Shown here piece by piece: positions 56,421-64,000 of a DNA stretch of 64,000 nt. The notes below the pieces were generated by a model that made no database searches, was not told where the DNA came from, and saw only the letters and a list, made by a program, of their open reading frames with translations. The translations under genes were made by a program, and so were the position numbers. Location of the stretch: NCBI GenBank assembly GCA_021397845.1, contig CM038040.1:60652088-60716087 (forward strand), given 5' to 3'. Position 1 is the first letter of the stretch. Each line of letters begins with the position of its first letter. The DNA comes from Areca catechu (lineage: Eukaryota; Streptophyta; Magnoliopsida; Arecales; Arecaceae).

Positions 56421-57462
56421 TCAAAATAGAATGGTGCAGCCAAGCATGCAAAATGGGTTAGCTTAATCTAGGATTTCCTAAACCTAGAGCCAAAACTGGA
56501 TGGGTTAGCTCAACTTATACTTAACCCAGAAGCTAATCCTTCCTTTGGCCAGGTAGAGGGAGGGAGTGTGGGAGGCCCCCCTACTTTCACAGGGACCCAA
56601 TTAAAAACCACAGCACCACTTAGGTCATTTGACTCTGGACCCTTAGCCTTAGACACCGTATTTCAGTAATAGCCACAAGATTAAATGCACTAGTTGGCCC
56701 ACACAGCTCATACCCGACCTGTGGGTGTCACCTAGCCCTCTAGGGCAAATTAAGTCTAATCAATTTTAATTAAGACTTAGGTGGAAATGCTGGGTAGTTG
56801 TTTTGGGCCCAGGACATGTTATGACCTCCTGCCTTGATGTTATATTGATTGCCCTTAAGATTAGATTAAAAAATGATGAACATTCAATGGTCCTGATGCA
56901 ATCTAAAACAATCAAAAAATAAAATAATTTTTAATTAGTTTATGAGATGTCAAGTTAGGTTTAAGTTAATTGGGGTTATCAAACAAATTTTGGCTTGGGA
57001 TTGGGGTGTGTGGAAGTTGATTAGGTTGGGTCAGGTAAGTGCAGAAATTCAAGAAATTAGGATTTAGGATGATGCAGATTTTGACATAGATATCGATGTA
57101 GAGAAAAATCAAAAAAACTCTATGACATAGGATGGACTGTGATGATTATACATACCAAATTTGATGCAAAAAAGAAATCAAATGATGATGCAAATCCTAG
57201 GGTTTTCAGACTGCTACAGAATTATCAGACTTTTAGTTAGACCTCCTAATATGCTGGATTTTAGAGAATTAGGGTTTTGTTAAAATTAATTAAAAATTAT
57301 GAAAATTATCATAACAAAACAAATTACGTGACTTGCAATTTTTACAGAAAAATAAATTTTCTAAGATGCCGAACTAAGATGAAACCTAGACACCTAATGC
57401 AGTGACATTATGCAGAAATTAGGGTTTGTGAATGCAAAGCAGATAAAAACTATCCTAAACCC

Positions 57463-57474
57463 GCTCTGATACCA
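57463..57474 (-). other. Primer-binding site of element C
   Basis: TGGTATCAGAGC on the minus strand, three bases from the 5' LTR boundary at 57478. It is a perfect match to the initiator Met-tRNA type and fixes the orientation. Confidence 0.92.
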
Positions 57475-57477
57475 AAA

Positions 57478-59027
57478 TGATGCAGGATGATTCTAAGATT
57501 GCTAATCATGTAGGAAAAAATAGTAAACTAATTTTTTTGTGATTTATATAATTTAGGTTTGTAGGCTAAATTCCCAAATAAAAGTAAGAACTAGCAAGAA
57601 GAATAGCAATGCATAGAATCATCGTATCATAGTCATACTCATGCAAAATAATGAAAGACATGACCTGAGAATTGAGAAACTCCCAGATTAGGATAGCTTA
57701 TCTTCATCAAATCAGAAAATAAGAGTTGGGAAGGTTTTTTACCAGTCAAAGATTTGAATCTGCAATTGAAGGGATCACACAGCTCTCAAATTGAAGCCTG
57801 GAAGATGAAGCTCGGTTTCCCTTGAATTGTTGACTGATTTGGGTGGTCCTGGAGGCAAGGAAGGCCTCCTCTTGGTAGGTGAAACACCTCAGGGATCTTG
57901 CAAGCATCAAGGGTCAATCAAAATAGTAAGTAAGAAAAAGAAAGAAAAGTAGGTTTAAAAGAAATCAGGGTTAGAGTTTTGTAGGGGATGGCTTGAAGCT
58001 TGATGTAGATCTCCCTACTTGGCAGCCTAAGGCACTCCTTCTTGGACATGTGAAGGCTTGGATGTTAGTGAGTTAGGGTGTGGAAGGATCCTAGGGCAGC
58101 AAGGAGTTTGGCCAAGCACAAGAACACAAACCAAAGAACCAAAGAACTCAAAAAAAGTAACACACAAGCTCGCAAGCTCAAATAATTTACCAGGGCTTTG
58201 ATATCATGAAAAAAAAATTGCTTACAAGAGGGGGAGGGGTGGGGTATTTATAGAGTTCCCATGACCTCTCTAAATAGGGTTATACTTAGGTTAACAAGCC
58301 TTTTCTTAGTTAGATTACATGTTCTTTCCTAGCTAGGTTAGAATTATAAAGCTTAAAAGAACTAGAAATCCTAACTAGGTTAGACTAGTCTTCTCCTTCT
58401 CACTTAAGGACACCTCCCTTTGAGCTTTGACTTGGTTAACCCTTCAAGGATGCCTAGGGGGGCATGTTGGGCTTCTAGGAGTAGCAAGGGGCTGGCCCAA
58501 AGGGGCTTGGGTGCATGGGCTTCGGCCTCTGGAAGCTAGGGTGGCATGGTAGCCTGGTAGCAGGAATATTCCTTAGTATCTTGCTTCTTAAGGGCTTGGG
58601 CTTGATACTTGGGCTTGATTTCTTTGGGATAAAATGCAGGTGGACCTCTGGAATCATCGATGCCCTAGTTTGGGAATATACTCTGGCATCTGGAGGACAT
58701 CTGGAAAGAATCAGGATTTCTGGAAGCATCTTGGTCTTGGATTGTCACACAAAATCCAATGGGCTGATGTCATGGCCTTTGACTCCTGGATGTGGCCTGG
58801 TGGAACTCCAAATAGGGTAACCTTCTCTCTTATACAAAAATTGGGCTCATACTAGACTCATAAATGATGTACAAGACTCAAAACTGCATTAAGGTTGAGG
58901 GTTGAAACAAATCAACTAACCTCAACTTATTATAGGACTCAATTACAAAACTTTCAAAACTTTGACACATGACTAAGTAAACCATATGGGATCCAGTGAT
59001 CTGTGTCTGATCCTGGTGTCCCCACCA
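57478..59027 (-). mobile_element. 5' LTR of element C
   Basis: On the plus strand it starts TGATGCAGGATGATTC and ends GTCCCCACCA, closely matching 52832-54400. The promoter-type CTATAAATA lies at 58245-58253 (minus). ORFs on both strands at 58475-58855 are shadows. Confidence 0.9.
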
Positions 59028-59794
59028 AGTAATCTAATACTTCAAGTATACTTTCAAATAATCATTAAAAGATTATAATTAGTTATTTAATTTAATTTAT
59101 GCTCTCTATTTTCTATTGGATAAAATGGGTTAGGCATCTATTATTTTATTATTAAAAATAATTTATTTTTAGTAGATGATCTACTATGAAAAGCTTGACT
59201 AGCAAGTTTGTGAACTTTTTCTATATATGTTTTCAACATGGTGATGATATGGGCCTACTAATGAAGATTATATGTTGACCTATTAACTTGTAATCCAAGA
59301 AACTAGTTTCGACATTATATCACCAATGACTAAAATAGCGGTATCTATTATTTGGCATTTTGTACAATGTATTTTTGTTATTTGAGTCATGCCCCTAGGT
59401 TATATGGCTATAGCTTGATATTGAGTTCAATTATGATAAATAACTATGTTTAAGAAAATATATGTTATTTGAGATTTGTTTCTCCTAGTTAATATTATAT
59501 ATTTATTTGCTTAGCATTCTTAGATCCTACTTTGATGTATTATGTTACTTATTGGGCTATACTAGCTCATAATTCTCTTTTCTATTTTTTTAAGATTATG
59601 AATCATGATTGTTCTAAACTCAGGGGAGCATAATAGATTGCATGGAGCAATTAGTAGATCTAGTTATTTTAGTCACCTATGTTAATTGGACTTCCTATTA
59701 AAATTATTGTGATTTGATTTATAGCCTTGTATGCTTGTAGGAATTGCTCTATAGGTATGCAGCATCTATTACGCACTCTATTTGGGGAATAACA

Positions 59795-60048
59795 CATGCT
59801 CCTCTCTTCTTCTTCTTCTTCTCCCTTAATTTTCTTCTGGTCTCTTTCTCTCTCTCTCTTCTTCCTCGTGTGTGTGCTTATGTAGGTATTAGTGGGAAAA
59901 AGGCTATCCCTCTCTCTCACCCTTTCATTAAATCCCCTTTCTCTTTAAACAAAGCCTTAGAAGACCCCACCATGCTGCTTCTCCTCTTTTGCTCTATCAT
60001 AAAAAATGGGGCAATGTTAGTGTAATAGTTCACCTAATATAATGCTTA
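59795..60048 (+). other. Spacer between the Tekay-like element and element D
   Basis: It starts with the target copy CATGC, then a TCT/CT-rich run (59803-59865), then unremarkable sequence. The ORF 59744-60025 straddles the LTR end and is not a gene. GCTTA (60044-60048) should be the target duplication of element D, whose other end is outside the window. Confidence 0.55.
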
Positions 60049-61599
60049 TGATGCAGGACGAACCTAAGAATGATGCAAAATAGTAAACTAATTTTTTTAT
60101 AATTTTTTTAGACATTAATTCAGTGGCTAAAGACCCGACAATAAGAAAAATTAGTAGAAAGACTAGTAATGCTAGAAACTAACATACCCACAAGATAACT
60201 CATGCAGAATAATCAATTCCAGGACTCGAGAATTGAGAAACTCCTGGCTTAGGATAGCATACCTGTCATCATATCAGAACTCAAGAGGGGGAAGCTTTTA
60301 CCAGGCAGCGATTGTAGCTTCTTCGATGAAGAGATCTCTCAGCCTCAGGATGGCGCCTGGAAGAATAAGCCTTTGGTTCCCAAATCTGAAGGTGATCTAG
60401 ATCCAGTTTAAAGGCAAGAAAAGCCTCCTCTGGGGAGGGGAAAAACCTCAGAGATCTACAAAATGTCAAGGTTAGGCACGAATCAGGTAATCAAAGAAAA
60501 AAATAATAAGACGAAACAAGGAAGGAAAGGGATAAGGGCAAAGGGCTGGCAGCAAGGAAGCAGGAAGAGCTCTTGATTTGGGCATCTTCAAGGCTTCTCT
60601 TTTGGACATGGTTGATTCTTGGAGGTCTGATTTGCTGCTTGGGGTATGGAGATTGCAATGATAGAGGTCGGCCAACACAAGAGAACAAAAACTAGAACCC
60701 AAAATCAAGAACACCAGTCTTAAAAATAATTCAGCAGAGTTTAATTCATAAGAGTTGATTGATTACAAGAGGAAGAGAGGTGGGGTATTTATAGAGCTCC
60801 ATGCCCTCTCCTAAAAGGATTACAAGTTTTCTCCTAGTTAGAATAGGTTTACACAATTTAAGTGGAAGAAAGACTACAAAATAAACCTAGAACTAGGAGT
60901 ATACTAGTTGAATAGAATAAGAACTATGTTTCCTTCTTCCATTTGAATTCCTCCTTCTTAGCTTGGACCAAGTCAACACTTTGGACATGTTGGGCTTCAT
61001 GGGAGGCAGCAAGGGGCGGCCAAGGATGGGTTGGGCACATGGGCTTTGGGCCCTGGAGGCCTGGATGCCTGGAGCAGGAATATCCCAGGTATCTTGGTTC
61101 TGGGCTAGAATATACCTGGAATCTTGGTTCTTCATGGACCTGGGCCTTGCATTCACTTGGGCTGGGGTGTAGGTAAGTCTTTGGGATCATGTTATGACCT
61201 GGTCTAGGAATATACTCTGGCATCTGGAGGAAATCTGGGCATCCAGGAAACATCTGGAAGGAATCAGGGTATCTGGAAAAGCATCTTGGATCCTAGGATG
61301 TCTTGCAAAATCCAATAAGCTGAAATAATGGCCTCTGACTCCTGGATGAGGCCTGGTAGAACTCAAAAATAGGGTAACCTCCTCTCTTGTACAAAAATTA
61401 GACTCATACTAGACTTATACTGAAATACAGGACTCAATACTGGACTGGGGTTGAGGCAAATCAATTAGCCTCAACTTATTACAGGACTCAATCTTAATTG
61501 ATTACAAAATTATGACACATGACTAAATTTCTAAAAAAATCCTAATCAACAAACCATACGGGATCTAGTGATCTGTGTCTGATTCTGGTGTCCCCACCA
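60049..61599 (-). mobile_element. 3' LTR of element D
   Basis: Starts TGATGCAGGACGAACC and ends GTCCCCACCA on the plus strand. A TATA box CTATAAATA lies on the minus strand at 60786-60794. Small ORFs on both strands (60281-61253) overlap and have no domain. Confidence 0.88.
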
Positions 61600-62140
61600 A
61601 TTCTTCGAGGGCGAGAGGAACTCGACTTCATTGAGTAAGTGTCAATTTGGCTCTCAAGGAGGGTCTGGGATGAGGCGCAGTAGATCCTCACCAGTGCTCC
61701 ACAAATCCTCAGATTCTGGCTAACCTTGCCATCTGACCAAATACCTTCGATAACCTTCATCTCAGGTGCTGATGGCTTGATCATCCAAGGTTCGCTCACT
61801 CCTTTCCTATCTATTGGCCAAATTGTATGTGGACACTCTGGGATGGGTTCACTCATAAAGGAAGGAATTGGCTCAAGGTGCTCGCTAGGTATCACTACTG
61901 GCTCCCTATGCTCCATAAGGTCTGAAAGGTTGAAGGTTGGGCTAATACCTAAATCAGGTAGCATTTCATGCACATAAGCATTGGGTCTAACTCTTTTCAT
62001 TATTTTGAATGGGCTAGCTTTGCGAGCAAGAAATCTCATTATCAACACATAGTCCCTTGCAGAAAATTCTCTAACATGTTTTCAGGAATTAGCTAAGTTA
62101 TTATATAGTTCATTACTTATGTTCAACTTTTGACTAATTT
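61600..62140 (-). pseudogene. Gypsy integrase C-terminal segment of element D
   Basis: On the minus strand the frame gives LHLEISQKLNISNELYNNLANS, a stop, VREFSARDYVLI, then SPFKIMKRVRPNAYVHEMLP, DLGISPTFNLSDLMEHREP and a Pro/Ser-rich tail that reaches SSSSRPRRIGGDTR near the LTR. This follows the order of chromovirus pol after the integrase core (FSAGDYVMVR.., GPFKILKRVGPNAYVLELP, GISPTFNVEDL). From 62048 to the LTR it is open without a stop. No DDE core precedes it, and no chromodomain is evident. Confidence 0.75.
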
Positions 62141-62149
62141 CTAGATGCA

Positions 62150-62430
62150 GATGCTATGCAGAGGCTAGTTTAGGTGCGCACAGATGATTCAGGGCTATGG
62201 ATTTATTAGACTCAAGACTAACACCTAATAGACTCAACTAAGCATCCTTATCGAAGGAAGTTTTATTGGACTCTCTCGGGCCTAAACCTAACAGACTATA
62301 AACTCTTTAGGTTTGATCCTAGCATGACATGCATATGAAAATTTACTATGTACTTCTAGTAAATGCCAAAGGGTATGCAAGAAGTAAGATGCAAACCTAA
62401 CATGTACAATGAATGTATGCAACATGCAAA
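62150..62430 (-). other. Linker between gag-like and integrase remnants of element D
   Basis: No recognisable domain; the sequence is collinear with the linker in element C. The place of RT, RNase H and the integrase core is reduced to about 0.3 kb. Confidence 0.55.
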
Positions 62431-63529
62431 CTTCTATAAAATGCAATCTAATAATGAGGAAATTAGAAGAAGTTTCAGGAAAAGGTAGAAAATAAGAAGT
62501 AGGTTCGGGGTTAGTCTGGTAGGGTGGAAAGTAAGAAGGGGGTTTGGGTTTAATTGGATAGAATAGGATGTAAGAAGGGGTGTCAGGGATTAATCCTGGA
62601 CTAATAAGGTTAACCTTATGGGGTTGATGGGTACCTACAGGGTTTATAATATGGAAGAATGGATCACTAATCTCAAGGAAGAGATCGTCAATAGGAACTA
62701 CAGGATGGGATTCTTCCTGAGGGTATTGATAAGCCAAATCCTTAATAAAGTCATCTGGTTTAAGAAATTTAGGACTAGGCTATACAATTGGGTCCTCTTC
62801 TAAAGTTTTCTCAGGTGGTGCTCTAGTAATAGGATCTGGGCCATCTAACTTTGGGTCGACTACTATGTGGGTATGGTCAGGGTCAACTGATTCTAGGGTG
62901 GCTTCTACCTGGGTATCTATTGATTCAACTAACTCTAAGTCTTCTATGGGAAACTCCTCTTCTTCCTTATACTTGTTCACTAAGCTTGGGTCAGCCTCAT
63001 ATAGATCCTCTTCAATGTCTTCCTGGTGAACCAATGAGGTGGGAAGAGGGAGTTGGCTAAGGAAAAATTGGCTAATACTAGGCTTAAATCTAGGGATATT
63101 AATCCTATAGGGTTCAGGTTGACTGAGGGATAGCGGATTACTACTGGGTTCATATCTAGGGACTATGGGTTCCTGGGGATTATAAGGCAAGGGTTCAGCT
63201 CTATGGGCCTTGTCTAGGGTTCCTATTTGATCATCTAATGGATCAATCCTATGGATCGTTTGGTTATTGGATTGGATCATCTGGTTAATCTGAGTGGTCA
63301 ATTGGTCAATCTGGGTATTGATTTGGTCAAGCTTATTATTCAATTGGGTATTGGATTGGTTAATCTGGGTGGTTAATTGGGCAACCACCTGTTCATTCGT
63401 GGTTCTTATGAGAACTTCAAGACTGGACTCCATGGTTAAACTGGGTTGGGGTTTAGACTTCTGATATTGGGTTCCTAGTCTAGTGGTCATATACTCAATC
63501 AAACAATTAAGATGAGATGATGCAGCCAA
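62431..63529 (-). pseudogene. Gag-like acidic ORF of element D, one in-frame stop
   Basis: The best start is at 63490 (MTTRLGTQYQKSKP); an upstream Met at 63529 is less likely because element C shares only MTTR..QY. A Gln/Asn-rich segment of repeating TTQINQ/LNNKLDQINTQ (residues about 40-80) looks like a coiled coil. HRIDPLDDQIGTLDKAHRAEP, a Pro/Ser-rich part and the acidic tail (LVHQEDIEEDLYEADPSLV, then VDPDHTHIVVDPKL) follow. A TAG at about 62780 interrupts it. The same frame then continues FIKDLAYQYPQEES..PVVPIDDLFLEISDPFF to about 62430. It is one of the most open frames in the window. No zinc knuckle is seen. Confidence 0.72.
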
Positions 63530-64000
63530 GCATGCAAAAGAAAAAGGTTAGCACAATTTAGGGTTTCCTAGACCTAGAGCCAAAACTAAGTGGGTCAACT
63601 CAACTTACACTTAACCCAGCAGCTAATCCTTCCTCTGGCCAGGCAAAGGGTGGGAGTGTGGGAGGCCCCCTACTTTTTCAGGGACCCAATTATAAACCAC
63701 AACACTACTTAGGTCATTTGACTCTGGACCCTCAGCCTTAGACACTAGATTTCAGTAATAGCCACAGGATTAAATGCATTAGTTGGCCCACACGGTTTGG
63801 ACCCGACCTGTTGGTGTTACCTAGCCCACTAGGGCAAATTAAGTCTAATTAATCTTAATTAAGTTTTGGGTGAAAATGCAAGGAGATTGTTTTGGGCCCA
63901 TGATAGGTTATGACCTCCTGCCCTTATCTGAGATAGAGAAAGTGCCCTTATGATTAGGTTAATCAAATGATGCACATTCAATGAGTCCTAATGCAAACTA
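63530..64000 (-). other. 5' untranslated region of element D, to window end
   Basis: Homologous to about 56425-56890 of element C ('gccaaaactaagtgggtcaactcaactta', 'gtgggaggccccctactttttcagggaccc'). No ORF. The primer site expected before the 5' LTR lies beyond the window. Confidence 0.65.

Larger units (their letters stand above)
52832..59027 (-). mobile_element. Element C: chromovirus-like non-autonomous Gypsy, nested
   Basis: LTRs lie at 52832-54400 and 57478-59027; target duplication AGTAA is exact (52827-52831 and 59028-59032). The minus orientation is shown by the primer site (57463-57474, TGGTATCAGAGC on the minus strand) beside the right-hand LTR. The internal region (54401-57477) has a gag-like frame with an acidic C-terminal part and an integrase C-terminal remnant, but no reverse transcriptase. 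The LTRs agree at about 93 percent in the stretch I compared, so it is younger than the host element. Confidence 0.9.
38543..59794 (+). mobile_element. Tekay-like Gypsy LTR element carrying two nested elements
   Basis: The two LTRs begin TATAATCCCAAGCCC (38543) and TATAACACCCAAGCC (50798), canonical TGTAA..CCC, and end ...GGGACATGACA (49456) and ...GGGGAATAACA (59794). After subtracting the nested elements they are about 2.9 and 2.8 kb. A primer-binding site follows the first LTR, and 'aggggggagaa'-type polypurine sequence precedes the second, as in Tekay-type chromoviruses. The candidate target duplication is GATGC/CATGC. The internal region is only about 1.3 kb and non-coding, so the element is non-autonomous. 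Confidence 0.82.
50798..59794 (+). mobile_element. 3' LTR of the Tekay-like element, split by a nested element
   Basis: The pieces 50798-52831 and 59033-59794 rejoin: 'gcttatagaggtaagtaa' continues 'tctaatacttcaagtatac', which matches 'catataaaggtaagtagcctaataattcaagtattc' (48575-48610) in the 5' LTR. It has no gene. The CT- and GA-rich part near 51330-51490 is shared with the 5' LTR (47095-47220). Confidence 0.82.
60049..64000 (-). mobile_element. Element D: second member of the element C family, cut by window end
   Basis: The 3' LTR is at 60049-61599. The internal region in minus orientation has the same order as element C: an integrase C-terminal remnant next to the LTR, a non-coding linker, then a gag-like acidic ORF. 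The 5' LTR and primer site lie beyond 64000. Its LTR differs from element C LTRs considerably more than those differ from each other, so C and D are separate insertions of a diversified family. Confidence 0.87.

Noticed and set aside
57463..57474. GCTCTGATACCA considered as part of a tRNA gene
   Set aside because: No cloverleaf can be drawn around it. Its position three bases from an LTR end identifies it as a reverse-oriented primer-binding site.

Overview
This window is nuclear DNA from a flowering plant. It is a gene-poor, AT-rich block made almost entirely of transposable elements nested in one another. I see no intact host gene, tRNA, rRNA or CRISPR array. The assignment rests on plant-type Copia and Gypsy retrotransposons with TGGTATCAGAGC-like primer-binding sites, two CACTA (En/Spm) DNA transposons with TNP2-like and Transposase_24-like genes, and a short N-terminal fragment of a CYP71-like cytochrome P450. 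A monocot, perhaps a palm, is only a guess.

Layout. 1-2705: remnant of a Copia element (RT C-terminus and RNase H, then a 3' LTR) whose left side is fused to the LTR end of another Copia family. 2706-9311: a second Copia element with 5' LTR, primer-binding site, gag, protease and GAG-pre-integrase. It is cut off on the right, and its LTR is split by a solo LTR (3121-5502, TSD GAGAT). 9312-29976: one copy of a duplicated host-like segment invaded by two CACTA elements lying tail to tail (CACTA-1, 9639-19226, plus strand; CACTA-2, about 20571-29655, minus strand) and by a small hAT-type element (19385-20062). 29977-31342: LTR fragment. 31348-31720: 42-bp minisatellite. 31723-33407: unrecognised sequence, then a long inverted repeat that runs into the next segment. 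33408-34465: second copy of the duplicated segment, which is the unoccupied ('empty') version for both CACTA insertions. It leads into the P450 fragment (34487-34603), which is cut by a Gypsy integrase and its downstream 3' LTR (to 38310).

38543-59794 is one large Tekay-like Gypsy element whose short internal region has no recognisable coding sequence. Another Gypsy element (38921-46894, minus, TSD AGTCC/AGTCT) sits in its 5' LTR. A chromovirus-like non-autonomous element (52832-59027, minus, TSD AGTAA) sits in its 3' LTR. A second member of that last family (60049 to the window end, minus) lies just to the right. Both members lack reverse transcriptase in the same way, so the family probably spreads by using enzymes from elsewhere.

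None of these elements looks able to move by itself. CACTA-1 keeps the full TNP2 layout but has stops and has lost its start codon. CACTA-2 keeps better frames but has a clean deletion of about 1.4 kb through the transposase. The nesting gives a relative chronology: the outer Tekay-like element is older than its insertions, and the segment duplication probably predates both CACTA insertions.
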